Source: Gammaproteobacteria bacterium (lineage in GTDB: Bacteria; Pseudomonadota; Gammaproteobacteria; Thiohalomonadales; Thiohalomonadaceae). Taken from it: a stretch of DNA of 64,000 bases. How positions within the stretch are numbered: position 1 is the stretch's first letter; every line of letters starts with the position of its first letter. Location of the stretch: assembly GCA_023228645.1 (NCBI GenBank), contig JALOAT010000012.1, positions 1-64,000 of the forward strand, read 5' to 3'. Below, one piece after another: positions 47,142 to 55,861 of this stretch. A model generated the notes under the pieces. That model did no database searches. It saw only the letters and a program-made list of their open reading frames with translations, and was not told where the DNA came from. Position numbers and translations under genes: made by a program.

Positions 47142-47339
47142 TTATCTGTATTCCCAATCCGAAGGAATGTCGAAATCCTCATCCCTTTCACGTGGTTCTA
47201 GGGGAGCTTCACAACAGTCACTAACATATTGTTTATCTACATGATTGATTACACTGCCCCAAAACTCATCAAGACCAAGACCATAATCTATCCACATCCC
47301 CGTACAAGGTTTCTCACAAAATTCACAAATTTCTTCCAC
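47142..47339 (-). CDS. Cys-rich small protein, 65 aa
   Basis: CEFCEKPC at the N-terminus and CCEAP later suggest a zinc site. Acidic tail (RERDEDFDIPSDWEYR). Unknown function. Confidence 0.6.
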   Translation of the reverse strand: MEEICEFCEKPCTGMWIDYGLGLDEFWGSVINHVDKQYVSDCCEAPLEPRERDEDFDIPSDWEYR

Positions 47340-47340
47340 T

Positions 47341-47571
47341 CTACATCTCCAACTTTTCCTTGATAATTTTCACTAAGTCTAGATCAACCTTATCTAGCTT
47401 ATCCTGTTCTGCCTTTTTAATAATTAAACTTAGCTCTTCAATCATTTCTTGTATTTTATTGCAGTCTGCTATCCATCGCTCTTTTATTTCAACGAATAGT
47501 CTTTCTTTGGCTCGATAATATGCGTCCCTTTTCTTAGGGTCGGCAAGAATTCTTTCTTTTCTCTTGTTCAT
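47341..47571 (-). CDS. Basic coiled-coil protein, 76 aa
   Basis: ATG 47571 overlaps the upstream TGA. Highly charged helix (KKRDAYYRAKERLFVEIKE, then EMIEELSLIIKKAEQDKLD). Unknown function. Confidence 0.58.
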   Translation of the reverse strand: MNKRKERILADPKKRDAYYRAKERLFVEIKERWIADCNKIQEMIEELSLIIKKAEQDKLDKVDLDLVKIIKEKLEM

Positions 47572-47888
47572 TCTCCTACGCTCCACTCTACAACTTTAAT
47601 ACCGCTTTCTTTAATCATCAACTCGCAGGCGGGACAGGGTTTAGCTAAAAGAAAATCTCCTCTCTTATTTGTCCTAGAAACAAAAATTCTATGAGCTTTG
47701 GACAAATCCCTACACTTCAGGATAGCTGCGGCCTCGGCATGGAGATAGATTTTATGGGGCGTTCCTGCACGTTCAGCATATTCCGCTTGCACACGATGAG
47801 TTTTGGTGTAAGAATTTTCTCCTACAGACAACACCCTTCCCCTTTTATCGTATATCACCGCTTTCAAGGCATGTTTCACAGACGACAC
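47568..47888 (-). CDS. Zinc-dependent cytidine/deoxycytidylate deaminase-like protein
   Basis: 106 residues from GTG 47888. Zinc motifs LHAEAAAI (HAE) and AKPCPACELMI (PCxxC) are intact. Shorter than dCMP deaminase (~150). It may feed dUMP to ThyX or act on another substrate; a second deaminase-like gene lies at 57585. Confidence 0.82.
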   Translation of the reverse strand: MSSVKHALKAVIYDKRGRVLSVGENSYTKTHRVQAEYAERAGTPHKIYLHAEAAAILKCRDLSKAHRIFVSRTNKRGDFLLAKPCPACELMIKESGIKVVEWSVGE

Positions 47889-47894
47889 TTCTAT

Positions 47895-48485
47895 TTATTC
47901 CTCTTTAACCACCATTTCATCGCCCCAAGGGTCTACAGGAAATCCAAGTGACTCAAGAACATCGTTTTTGATTTTAACAACGTATCCTTCGTCATTTACA
48001 GACACGAGAACAGTTTGTGTCTTTTCTCGCTCTTTCTTTGGTTTTGCATTTTTCTTTAATGTTACGTGGGGGTACTCCCATCCAACAGCGTGGTAAATGT
48101 CCAAAAGTTGTTGGTAGAGAGGATTATCGGAAGATACATAAGTTGCAGTGAGCCTCCCTTCCAAACCAATATCACGAGCTACACGTTTGAATTCTCCTCC
48201 ATGTTTCTGGTCAATACCTACGGCAATGTGAATACATTCGTGAAGCAATACTTGTAGGAGTTGCACCTTATCGTGATTACCCAATTCAGGAGAAATAAAA
48301 ATATGGTGTGTTTTGCCGTCTTCACATGCTTCTTTGTCCCAAGCTTGGCCTATGGCCGACGCCGAAGAAGGAAACCCTACACTCACTTTCCAAAGTTCTG
48401 GAAGACACGTTTTGTATTTAGAAAGAATATCCTCGTTCAAAAGGATAGCTGCCTCTCGTAGCCAATCTTCTCTTGTTCTGTTCAT
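47895..48485 (-). CDS. SprT-like zinc metalloprotease
   Basis: 196 residues from ATG 48485 (AAAGGAAATCGA). Metal motif LLHECIHIAVG (HExxH), then KHGGEFKRVARDIGL supplying the third ligand. SprT/Spartan proteases digest proteins crosslinked to DNA or structured partners. The Lys-rich linker and C-terminal beta domain may bind nucleic acid. Confidence 0.82.
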   Translation of the reverse strand: MNRTREDWLREAAILLNEDILSKYKTCLPELWKVSVGFPSSASAIGQAWDKEACEDGKTHHIFISPELGNHDKVQLLQVLLHECIHIAVGIDQKHGGEFKRVARDIGLEGRLTATYVSSDNPLYQQLLDIYHAVGWEYPHVTLKKNAKPKKEREKTQTVLVSVNDEGYVVKIKNDVLESLGFPVDPWGDEMVVKEE

Positions 48486-48495
48486 TCGATTTCCT

Positions 48496-48813
48496 TTAAT
48501 ATAGATTTTCTGAAAAGAGACGACCACCATTCATAGTATCTCCTCCTACCCTACGTACAATTTGGTTAGTCTTTTCAGCAATTTTCCATGCTTCTTCTCT
48601 TGTAAGGAAATCTCCCTTGTTGCAAATAAACCCTTGCTCAGATTGACTCCAATCGGTTGTAGATGTCTCTGCCCCTTCATACCCTTGAAGGGAATTATCG
48701 GCCAAAATATGTCGATGGATTGCATTACGCATGTGCATGCAAAAGTGCCTCACCCCTAAAACAATTTCTCCGTTCTTGCGTCTATTTGCTGCACATACAA
48801 TTCTTCGTTCCAT
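48496..48813 (-). CDS. Conserved phage protein, 105 aa
   Basis: ATG 48813 with GGAGAATAAA. Begins ERRIVCAANRRKNGEIVLG, then RHFCMHMRNAIH and an EQGF..G.FLTREEAWKIAEK segment. The pattern recurs in many phage hypothetical proteins. Function unknown. Confidence 0.65.
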   Translation of the reverse strand: MERRIVCAANRRKNGEIVLGVRHFCMHMRNAIHRHILADNSLQGYEGAETSTTDWSQSEQGFICNKGDFLTREEAWKIAEKTNQIVRRVGGDTMNGGRLFSENLY

Positions 48814-48814
48814 T

Positions 48815-49090
48815 TTATTCTCCGTGATATTGCCACAAGACAGCATTACAATACGAGTGGACTGCCCCTATAGTCAATCCTGTAGTGTGACAGTGGTGTA
48901 GATGAATAGGATACCGGAGAAATTCTTCCCTGCCAGGAAAGAGGCTCCAATTTATTTCCTTATCATGTATAGGGCTAGCTTTCAAGTTTCGTTGGCAATA
49001 ATAGCACAAACCTTGTTGATGTTCAACGTATTGTTCTCTTACAGTCCTTTTCTCTTGCCAAGTTAGGTCTTTATAAATCTTTGGTAGCAT
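48815..49090 (-). CDS. HNH endonuclease-like protein, 91 aa
   Basis: LCYYCQRNL zinc knuckle, then HLHHCHTTGLTIGAVHSYCNAVL with HH.H...G....A.H..CN, the HNH/endonuclease VII style core. One base after the next upstream gene. Could resolve DNA junctions or act in homing. Confidence 0.75.
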   Translation of the reverse strand: MLPKIYKDLTWQEKRTVREQYVEHQQGLCYYCQRNLKASPIHDKEINWSLFPGREEFLRYPIHLHHCHTTGLTIGAVHSYCNAVLWQYHGE

Positions 49091-49092
49091 AT

Positions 49093-50112
49093 TTAACTAT
49101 AAGAAGAAAATAAAATTTGTGCCAAAGCTTCAGAAGCTAGCCCTTGCTTGAAACATTCTTCCAAATCAAACACTTCTTTGAATCGTTTCATAAACATTCC
49201 CAACTCCTTACCCTCTAGCCCTGTTACAGTTCGAGCTATATCTCCGTTCCACCACAACTTCATTTTAAGTTGTTCTAAATGTGCAGTAACTTCCTCAACA
49301 TATATCTCTCCCCATCTAGGAAAGACACGAAACGACTGTTGAAGAGCCAAAGTTTTAACCATTTCTTTCAGTTCAACATCATCAGGCCAAGGGTAGTAGA
49401 AATCTTCGCTTTTTGTCTCCTCACACCACCTCAAAAATTCATTATAAGTTTTTCTCTTAGAATCGCGTGTCCTAGCTTTATAGTTTCTATTATGTAGTAA
49501 GTAAATTTCAGGATTGAAATATTTACCGCTAGCTACAAACTTAAAAATATCTTCAAGATCGTTAAATCCCTTATTCCATTCTTCAAAAGAATAACCCATA
49601 AAAGGAAGGATTTCTGTCCAATCTGTGCTTATGATTTTCTCTGCATAAACATTATCGCCGTCTCGAAAAACATACTTCAATCCGTCGTGTCCAAACTTAA
49701 AGCCCATCTTATGTGCAATTCTACCCAAAAGATTTCCTAGATCATTAAAATCAAAATAATTGGCTGCTACATTTATGTTGTCAACAAATATAAAATCCAA
49801 TTGTACAATTTTAGAAGAATCTATAAAATTAACTTGATATGCAATGGAAACGACATCAGTGTTTCTTACAATCTTGCTCACTCTGGAATGTTTTTCTGCC
49901 AAGAAAAGGAAGTCTTCTATTGTAATACAAGACTTAGCTATTACAATGTCCAAATCTCCGAAATCTTCTTTATTTCTGTATGCCCTTACAATCTTAAAGT
50001 GATCGCCCTGTTTCAACCACATCCCTTCAATGAAGGATACAGTCTCAGCTTGAACTGAAGCATATTCTTCGTTAGAAAATCTTTCACTAAACGGAATTGC
50101 GTTTCCACCCAT
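49093..50112 (-). CDS. Nucleotidyltransferase-fold protein, 339 aa
   Basis: N-terminal catalytic-type motif FGDLDIVIAKS (GDLD) after a helix, then VQLDFIFVD giving a further acidic residue: the pol-beta nucleotidyltransferase pattern. Long helical C-terminus. Substrate unknown; neighbours are DNA ligase and, further upstream, the RNA ligase/kinase pair, so RNA or DNA end metabolism is plausible. Confidence 0.7.
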   Translation of the reverse strand: MGGNAIPFSERFSNEEYASVQAETVSFIEGMWLKQGDHFKIVRAYRNKEDFGDLDIVIAKSCITIEDFLFLAEKHSRVSKIVRNTDVVSIAYQVNFIDSSKIVQLDFIFVDNINVAANYFDFNDLGNLLGRIAHKMGFKFGHDGLKYVFRDGDNVYAEKIISTDWTEILPFMGYSFEEWNKGFNDLEDIFKFVASGKYFNPEIYLLHNRNYKARTRDSKRKTYNEFLRWCEETKSEDFYYPWPDDVELKEMVKTLALQQSFRVFPRWGEIYVEEVTAHLEQLKMKLWWNGDIARTVTGLEGKELGMFMKRFKEVFDLEECFKQGLASEALAQILFSSYS

Positions 50113-50125
50113 ATTTACTCCTTGC

Positions 50126-51262
50126 TTATTCTAAAGGTTCCCACGTATTAGGGTCAACTTCTCGGATACGTAGACCGACAGGCTTGGTTGGGACTCCCGC
50201 ATCAGAGATGTCTTCGTATTCCACTTCAATCCATTTACCTACCACCAACTCCCGATTACCATACAGACGAAGGTTTACATTTGGGTCTGCATCTTTGCGC
50301 ATTTTAACCTTAAATTTAATTCCTTCTTTTAATGAGCAATGTAACACTGCTTCATTGTTTTTATCTTCTTCAGCTCGTTCAACATACGCTTCTACTGTGT
50401 CTCGATTTTTCAACTTCTGAGCATCATACGATCTTTTACCAAATTCGTAAAGCCCTTGTTGATTTCTCACTACAATACCTTCTTCTTTGTCAATCCCACT
50501 ACGAACGAAATGTTTCTGAACATCGCTCTCACTGAAAGCAAAGCTGCAAGGCAAAGCCACGAGACTGTTCAACGAAAACTGTCTGATAATGTCTGCGATA
50601 TAGCCTAGACGTTCGTTACGTGTAGAGAAGAATTCATTAGCCTTAGGAATATCATAAATCCAATACTGTAGGCGAGGAGTGTTTTCATTTTCCTTACGAA
50701 AGGCAGAAACAATTTCTTGGAGAGAAAGACCGCCTTTGTTCCTATTTCCTGCAAAAACTTCGCCATCCAATCCATACCAACTATCGCCTAGAATATCTTT
50801 CAGCTTTGCAATATCCTTTAAGATATGTTCCGGGATAGTGTAATCTTCTCCTGCTTTACTTTGGGCTTTTAAATCTGTATCCACCAAAAGTCGAAGACCA
50901 TCCAACTTCAGAGAGAAATAGCACGGATATGCAATTTTATGCCCTTGCTCATTGAAGTTTTGAAGCTTCATGGGCGTCATTTTTACTGAGGAGCGGGCTT
51001 CCTCTTCTGTTTTGAAATAACCCCGTTTGAGTTGTTTATCAAACTTGGCCTGCGCCTCTCGAACGGCCTGTTCTTCAGGGCTAGTTTCATTTGCCCTGCC
51101 TACGTTCTTCCCTTCTACTTTGATCGTCTTGGAAGTGATTTTTCCTCCTTTCATTCCATGACTCATGATGTAGGAATTTCCCTCTGCCTCAATTTCCCAA
51201 GTGCGAATTTCTCCTTTGCTTCCCTTAGAGTATAGAGTAGGCCATTGATTTGTCTCACTCAT
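50126..51262 (-). CDS. ATP-dependent DNA ligase
   Basis: 378 residues from ATG 51262 (GGCGGAGGTGAAA). N-terminal WGR-like beta region (RTWEIEAEGNSYIMSHGMKGGK), then ligase motif I SLKLDGLRLLV (Lys nucleophile), motif III YWIYDIP, motif IV EGIVVRNQQG, motif V AQKLKNRDTVE; C-terminal OB-fold ends VGLRIREVD. Seals nicks during replication and recombination. Confidence 0.93.
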   Translation of the reverse strand: MSETNQWPTLYSKGSKGEIRTWEIEAEGNSYIMSHGMKGGKITSKTIKVEGKNVGRANETSPEEQAVREAQAKFDKQLKRGYFKTEEEARSSVKMTPMKLQNFNEQGHKIAYPCYFSLKLDGLRLLVDTDLKAQSKAGEDYTIPEHILKDIAKLKDILGDSWYGLDGEVFAGNRNKGGLSLQEIVSAFRKENENTPRLQYWIYDIPKANEFFSTRNERLGYIADIIRQFSLNSLVALPCSFAFSESDVQKHFVRSGIDKEEGIVVRNQQGLYEFGKRSYDAQKLKNRDTVEAYVERAEEDKNNEAVLHCSLKEGIKFKVKMRKDADPNVNLRLYGNRELVVGKWIEVEYEDISDAGVPTKPVGLRIREVDPNTWEPLE

Positions 51263-51572
51263 TTTCACCTCCGCCCACCAGTTCGTACTTTTCCAAGAAA
51301 TCTTCTTGATTCCATACAATAGCGTTATCGTTTTCATCAAAAACTAACATATCCCCAAGGAACAATACTTGCAGCACTCCGTTCTGGATAAAAGTAATTG
51401 TTATTGTATGCGTAGTATCTGCCAATTGCGGATTGTTTGCTACAACAGTTAAATAAACGCTAGTAGCCTTACTGTCGTATAGATTTTGAACGATGTCTCC
51501 AATAGCATCTGTATCTTCAAACAGTGCAGCTTCGACTACAGCATCTTTAGTTGTATAAGTTTGATAGTACAT
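51255..51572 (-). CDS. Hypothetical protein, 105 aa
   Basis: Beta-rich, acidic (YYQTYTTKDAVVEAALFEDTD). Overlaps the ligase start by 8 bases. No domain recognised. Confidence 0.6.
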   Translation of the reverse strand: MYYQTYTTKDAVVEAALFEDTDAIGDIVQNLYDSKATSVYLTVVANNPQLADTTHTITITFIQNGVLQVLFLGDMLVFDENDNAIVWNQEDFLEKYELVGGGENE

Positions 51573-51731
51573 TTAATCCTCCATCCTAAAAGTGGGAATG
51601 AAATCCAACTCGTTAATTACATCATCAGGATTATGGTAAAGATCGAATTCATCCTGCTCTTCAATAGCCTTCAACACTCGCATATCTTCTTCGCTAGTCT
51701 TCACAACACCACTCTTATTAAACGTAATCAT
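51573..51731 (-). CDS. Small acidic protein, 52 aa
   Basis: ATG 51731 with AGGTGG upstream on the reverse strand. Reads MITFNKSGVVKTSEEDM and ends FIPTFRMED. Adjacent to, but not overlapping, the next leftward start. Unknown function. Confidence 0.52.
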   Translation of the reverse strand: MITFNKSGVVKTSEEDMRVLKAIEEQDEFDLYHNPDDVINELDFIPTFRMED

Positions 51732-51834
51732 AACCACCTGATTTAGATTTCGTAGAACAAATAACCCACCACCAAACAGGAATGCAAATCCCTAAGAAGG
51801 TGATCGCCACCACACTAGACATTGGAATCACCAT
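51718..51834 (-). CDS. Tiny membrane protein, 38 aa
   Basis: TAATG overlap with the upstream stop. One TM helix (SSVVAITFLGICIPVWWWVI) and a Ser/Gly/Tyr tail. Unknown function. Confidence 0.5.
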   Translation of the reverse strand: MVIPMSSVVAITFLGICIPVWWWVICSTKSKSGGYDYV

Positions 51835-52220
51835 TATTCTGCCTTCATCTTTCGCGTAGCGTTTAGAAATGTTTGCCGAACAAATTCATAACAGTATTCG
51901 TGAATGTCGTCTGTCTGGATACAATGATTTTCTTTTTCTTGGTCTTTCAAAAGATTGTGAAACAGAGAAACAGTTAGGCTTGTATCCCCATCCAAGGGAT
52001 AGATATATTCCTTCGCCTGCCGTGCAATAGTTTTGCCAAGTTTCCTCTCAAAATTATCTTGATTACAAACACTCCACTGTGCCTTTACTGTACGTGCTGC
52101 ATAATCTACTGTAAAAATAATAGTAATACCGTGCAGGTTATCGTGTAGACACAAAGGAAATGAATCGTAAACATCTGGTCGAATATAACGCACCACTTCA
52201 ATAATTTCAGGCTTCTTCAT
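51834..52220 (-). CDS. Hypothetical protein, 128 aa
   Basis: ATG 52220 with TGGAG six bases upstream. Mixed alpha/beta (EIIEVVRYIRPDVYDSFPL; LHGITIIFTVDYAARTVKA). No domain recognised. Confidence 0.6.
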   Translation of the reverse strand: MKKPEIIEVVRYIRPDVYDSFPLCLHDNLHGITIIFTVDYAARTVKAQWSVCNQDNFERKLGKTIARQAKEYIYPLDGDTSLTVSLFHNLLKDQEKENHCIQTDDIHEYCYEFVRQTFLNATRKMKAE

Positions 52221-52473
52221 AGTTTTCTCCATCAATAAATTTCACATAAATGTTGTTTTCAATCAAAATCTGTTCTAGGGAAGTTAGAGTGATTGTATAA
52301 GCCAAATCTCTATCTGTCAACAGCCCTTCGTCTTCTAATACAGCAATAAAACAAGCTCTCTCAGAGTACATGGGTTGTCTGTGACAAACAGATATGTCTT
52401 TTGAGAAATATTCATATTCATCCCACTCTGGAGAAAGTCCTGAAGAATAAAGTTCAAACGTATATGTTTTCAA
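52207..52473 (-). CDS. Hypothetical protein, 88 aa
   Basis: Beta start (KTYTFELYSSGLSPEWDEY), then helices. Between the kinase gene and the previous entry, overlapping the latter by 14 bases. Unknown. Confidence 0.6.
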   Translation of the reverse strand: MKTYTFELYSSGLSPEWDEYEYFSKDISVCHRQPMYSERACFIAVLEDEGLLTDRDLAYTITLTSLEQILIENNIYVKFIDGENYEEA

Positions 52474-52477
52474 AATA

Positions 52478-52915
52478 CTACCCTTTATTTAAATTTTCAA
52501 ATTGTTGGAGGATTACTGTTTCTCCCACAGAACGATTATCTCTCAGTGCATCTCTTTTAATACACGTTTCCAAAGAAGTGTCCATTCTGAAAAATTCCAC
52601 TTCATATCCAAGCGTCTCCAAAAGGAATTTTACTTTATCCCGTTCTTTCTTTTTACAAAGCGTGTCAGAAATAATTATATTCCGACACAGTTCTTGTGCT
52701 CTATAAATCTCAGAGTGCCAATAAAAAGTTACTACGTCTTCCCAAGGAGAGAAAGGCTTGTAGCCATTCCATCCGTTTTCATGAAAGCCTGGAATAACTT
52801 CTGCTCGAATAACATCCCGTTCAATCCGTACAGCATATTCCGCACCATCCAGCACAGATTCTGCTAGAGTAGATTTACCAGACCCCGAAGGGCCGTAAAT
52901 AATCAATGCTTCCAT
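52478..52915 (-). CDS. Polynucleotide 5'-kinase (P-loop kinase domain)
   Basis: 145 residues from ATG 52915 (TAGGAGATATA). Walker A IIYGPSGSGKSTLAE, then RIERDVIRAEV and a lid RDALRDNRSVGE, as in the T4 Pnk kinase domain. No phosphatase domain is attached. Immediately downstream of the RNA ligase gene, so the pair can rephosphorylate and reseal cut RNA. Confidence 0.82.
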   Translation of the reverse strand: MEALIIYGPSGSGKSTLAESVLDGAEYAVRIERDVIRAEVIPGFHENGWNGYKPFSPWEDVVTFYWHSEIYRAQELCRNIIISDTLCKKKERDKVKFLLETLGYEVEFFRMDTSLETCIKRDALRDNRSVGETVILQQFENLNKG

Positions 52916-52923
52916 TATATCTC

Positions 52924-54204
52924 CTAAGACACTGTTTCCATGTCTACAACATCTGCAAGCCCTTCCATTACCCGGAAGGGGTAACTTTTGCATTTGAAAA
53001 ACTTGGGGTTTGTTTTATTAGTGTCTACTCTGACAATAATACCTTCTCCGATCATTCCTGAAAACTGATGGTCTTCTCCAAGATGTTCAGGACGCTCCGT
53101 GAGCTTTTCCACCAACTCACGCAAGGCTTCTTCGTCTCCGTTGTAGATCATCTGAGGGTGAACTTCAAATGTGGATTCAATTCCTCTATTCTCACACCAT
53201 TGTTCCATTTCCTTTTGAGACAAATCAATGTTTTTACCATCAACAGTTTGCCGGGTTATCCGGTAAATGTGCCACTTGTATTCACCTTCTGTGCAACCGT
53301 AGTGAAACACATTGGTATTACCATATTTCTCTGTGTACCGCTTGTCTTTCAAAGCTTTTATGTCTCCATTAGGCATAATAGCCTTACCGTTGACAAAACC
53401 AACAATTTCTCCATACACGGTCATTCCATCTTCTAACAGAGGATAGATTTCTCTACCTACCTCGAAACGGAAAGATTCACTTCCATGAAAACCTTCTTTG
53501 TATTCTTGTTGTAGCGTGACATTTCTACTTCCAACCACCATTTCATAATCCCCTGTAAGAGGAAAGATAGGCGCAATCTTGTTAATCAGTTTCTTCCAAC
53601 GAGGAAGTTCTACTGTTCTTCGCATTTTGGCTACTCGCATGGAAGTGCCATGCCGCTTGTTATGAAAAGAAAGAAGAGCACCCACAGGAATGTTGGCCGC
53701 AAAGTGTCGGAAGTTATCGGTGTCAGAATGTTTTTCAAACAAAGGAAAAGCGTTAGCCTTTACTGTCTTGGTTCTTTGGTTTCCTATTGCCTTTCGAGCC
53801 TGTTCAGTGATGTATTTTTGACAAATTTTAACACCATTGAGTTCATCAAATTCTGTTCCAAGTTGAGTAGGCACTTCTCCGCAGAATGCCAAGCTCTCCA
53901 GAGAAGAGAAATACCCGCTACTACGAACTTTCAAAAAGGGTTGTGCTCGTACTTTACGATTATCATCAAAGAAACCTTTCTTATCAGAATCAGCATTCTT
54001 TTCAGAATTACGGAAAAGATTATTTTCTCGGCAATATTGTTCTGAAAGTTGAACATCTACAGGAAAGAATACACCTATAAACCCTACAGGCAAATCCTTT
54101 GAGACAACGACAGGTTCACCAAGTACGTAGGCAATTTGAATTCGATCTGCACCGGGGATAGTCTCTACTTTATCAATCTTAGCGATAATTGCTTTGTGTG
54201 CCAT
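52924..54204 (-). CDS. RNA ligase (DraRnl/Rnl5-like, with N-terminal OB domain)
   Basis: 426 residues. N-terminal OB-like domain (AKIDKVETIPGADRIQIAYVL...VGFIGVFFPVD). Nucleotidyltransferase core: motif I FHNKRHGTSMRV (Lys nucleophile with HGTS), motif III VYGEIVGF, motif IV GEGIIVRVD, motif V KFFKCKS. This fits 3'-OH/5'-P RNA ligases of the Deinococcus Rnl type. Phage RNA ligases with kinases reverse anticodon-nuclease damage; the five phage tRNA genes support this. Confidence 0.88.
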   Translation of the reverse strand: MAHKAIIAKIDKVETIPGADRIQIAYVLGEPVVVSKDLPVGFIGVFFPVDVQLSEQYCRENNLFRNSEKNADSDKKGFFDDNRKVRAQPFLKVRSSGYFSSLESLAFCGEVPTQLGTEFDELNGVKICQKYITEQARKAIGNQRTKTVKANAFPLFEKHSDTDNFRHFAANIPVGALLSFHNKRHGTSMRVAKMRRTVELPRWKKLINKIAPIFPLTGDYEMVVGSRNVTLQQEYKEGFHGSESFRFEVGREIYPLLEDGMTVYGEIVGFVNGKAIMPNGDIKALKDKRYTEKYGNTNVFHYGCTEGEYKWHIYRITRQTVDGKNIDLSQKEMEQWCENRGIESTFEVHPQMIYNGDEEALRELVEKLTERPEHLGEDHQFSGMIGEGIIVRVDTNKTNPKFFKCKSYPFRVMEGLADVVDMETVS

Positions 54205-54219
54205 ACTCTACCTCTTAAA

Positions 54220-54444
54220 TTAGCTCAGAAGAGCGGAAATCTTCGCAGCAATATTTTCCGCACGATTAGCCTCTTCCTTGCTCTTCTTTTGTTCAATCTG
54301 AAGACTATTAATCTCTGTTTCAATACGTGAGACGTTATCTTGTTGCTTCTGTACAATTCCTTCAAGGCGGTCAAGTACAGAAGTAAAATCTGAAATCACA
54401 TTATCAACAGTATCAGTCTTCTTAAAGATATTTTTAATTTCCAT
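54220..54444 (-). CDS. Coiled-coil protein, 74 aa
   Basis: Long heptad-rich helix (VSRIETEINSLQIEQKKSKEE) after a short basic start. AAGGAGAATTAA before ATG. Probably oligomeric; function unknown. Confidence 0.62.
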   Translation of the reverse strand: MEIKNIFKKTDTVDNVISDFTSVLDRLEGIVQKQQDNVSRIETEINSLQIEQKKSKEEANRAENIAAKISALLS

Positions 54445-54633
54445 TTAATTCTCCTTTATTGCGATTTTTAAAAGTTTTTCCAAGTGTTGAATTTGGTTTC
54501 TGCCTTCTCGAAGAGCATAAGATAAAATTTTATAATCTCTTTCTTCAATGGGCTTGCTACTTAGCGATATTGCTTCAAGCAGTGTAATCGCTTCTTCTAG
54601 TGTTGTCAACGATTCCTTAGATGTTTTCTGCAT
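54445..54633 (-). CDS. Small helical protein, 62 aa
   Basis: Helical (LTTLEEAITLLEAISLSSKP). Start overlaps the phosphoesterase stop by 17 bases. Unknown function. Confidence 0.6.
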   Translation of the reverse strand: MQKTSKESLTTLEEAITLLEAISLSSKPIEERDYKILSYALREGRNQIQHLEKLLKIAIKEN

Positions 54634-55114
54634 TTTTACTTCTCAACTCTTTTACTACGTCTTCAAAAAGAATTGGCTTATATTCTGTGTGTTCCAGACA
54701 AACGTTTCTGTATCGCCCATCAGGAATAACATTGGAATGCATGTGTCCGTGTACACAAAACTTTCCTCTAAGCTCTACAGGATGGATAGGAGCATGAGAT
54801 AGCCAACATCCTTTCTTGTTATGCAAACTATACACTTTGTTATACGTTTGTGTCAACAGTGAAAAGTTTAGGCGCTCTACATCGTGATTACCAAGAATTA
54901 AAACTTTATATCCAGGCCACTTAGCAATTTCCTCTAAAGCTTCAGACGTAAACGCCACATCTCCAAGAAACATAACAGTATCACGTTTAGTGACAACTGA
55001 ATGATATTGTTCTTTTACAAATTCATCGTGCTCTTCCGCAGAAGCAAAAGGTCGATATTTATGGATATTCCTATGCCCTCTGTGCAAGTCACTTGTTACA
55101 AAAACTCTACTCAT
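54617..55114 (-). CDS. Calcineurin-like metallophosphoesterase
   Basis: 165 residues with all five family blocks: VTSDLHRGHRN, VMFLGDVAF, LILGNHDVE, LSHAPIHP and VHGHMHS. Two-metal phosphoesterase; phage members may act on nucleotides, 2',3'-cyclic phosphates or DNA ends. Substrate unknown, but a cyclic-phosphate role would suit the nearby RNA ligase/kinase. Confidence 0.88.
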   Translation of the reverse strand: MSRVFVTSDLHRGHRNIHKYRPFASAEEHDEFVKEQYHSVVTKRDTVMFLGDVAFTSEALEEIAKWPGYKVLILGNHDVERLNFSLLTQTYNKVYSLHNKKGCWLSHAPIHPVELRGKFCVHGHMHSNVIPDGRYRNVCLEHTEYKPILFEDVVKELRSKNAENI

Positions 55115-55343
55115 CTACTTTTCTCCCCAAAGCCAAAGCCACCTTATCTTGCGTTGAATAATAACAATAATCACTCTCGTAGGGAAGATCGTCAAGCTGC
55201 TGAAGAATATTTTCTACTTCCTGTGCATCTTCTTCCATAATCAAAATATAGTCGCTACCGCAATTCATCCCTCCGTCTAACATATAACTAATTTTTCGCA
55301 CCAATTCTAGTAAATTGTTAATGACTGTATCTTGGTCAACCAT
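55107..55343 (-). CDS. Hypothetical protein, 78 aa
   Basis: Acidic helical protein (NNLLELVRKISYMLDGGMN ... EDAQEVENILQQLDDLP). Overlaps both neighbours by 8 bases. Unknown. Confidence 0.6.
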   Translation of the reverse strand: MVDQDTVINNLLELVRKISYMLDGGMNCGSDYILIMEEDAQEVENILQQLDDLPYESDYCYYSTQDKVALALGRKVDE

Positions 55344-55578
55344 TTAATATATTCCCCATAGCGTCGGTTTCGACTTCTTTTAATCCTTTGTACTCTGCTA
55401 CGATATAATAATCAGGAGCAACATCAGGAAGGTCTTTATTGCAGTCTACTACTGCTTCTTTAGCTTCTTGTTCTGAGTCAAAATAGCGAATCCAAAAATC
55501 GCTACCCCATCCACGTTCACTTTCTCGATAAAGAACAGCGTATTTCTTTGTGAAATGTTTCGTAATAACATTAACCAT
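55336..55578 (-). CDS. Hypothetical protein, 80 aa
   Basis: Alpha+beta module (YAVLYRESERGWGSDFWIRYF, then EQEAKEAVVDCNKDL), similar in style to the 43382 and 43691 proteins. Unknown. Confidence 0.6.
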   Translation of the reverse strand: MVNVITKHFTKKYAVLYRESERGWGSDFWIRYFDSEQEAKEAVVDCNKDLPDVAPDYYIVAEYKGLKEVETDAMGNILNG

Positions 55579-55861
55579 CTGTAGACTCCTTTATTGGATA
55601 GTAATATGGCATTCCGTCCCAAGAGTGCCATCTCTTCACTCTCGTAAGCCAACGAATATTAGAAGTTTTCACTCCGCTACGGGCCTCCAGCACTACTGGA
55701 TGCCACGCAAACCAAAGTTCTTCTGCATCTATCGTACTTTCCTTCTTACAAAACGGGAATACTAGGAAGAAACAAAGTATTTGTAACCAAAACAACACAA
55801 AGAAAATAATGAATTCTTTTGACCCACTAAGAAATGCTTTTAAAAAATAAACTATATTCAT
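55571..55861 (-). CDS. Membrane protein, 96 aa
   Basis: One strong TM (EFIIFFVLFWLQILCFFLVF) followed by a Trp-rich segment (WFAWHPVVLEARSG...). ATGA overlap with the PcfJ-like gene. Unknown function. Confidence 0.6.
   Translation of the reverse strand: MNIVYFLKAFLSGSKEFIIFFVLFWLQILCFFLVFPFCKKESTIDAEELWFAWHPVVLEARSGVKTSNIRWLTRVKRWHSWDGMPYYYPIKESTDG

Noticed and set aside
47187..47202. Fourth parS-like site (TTTCACGTGGTTCT)
   Set aside because: Only the CACGTG core and one arm match; the other half-site diverges.
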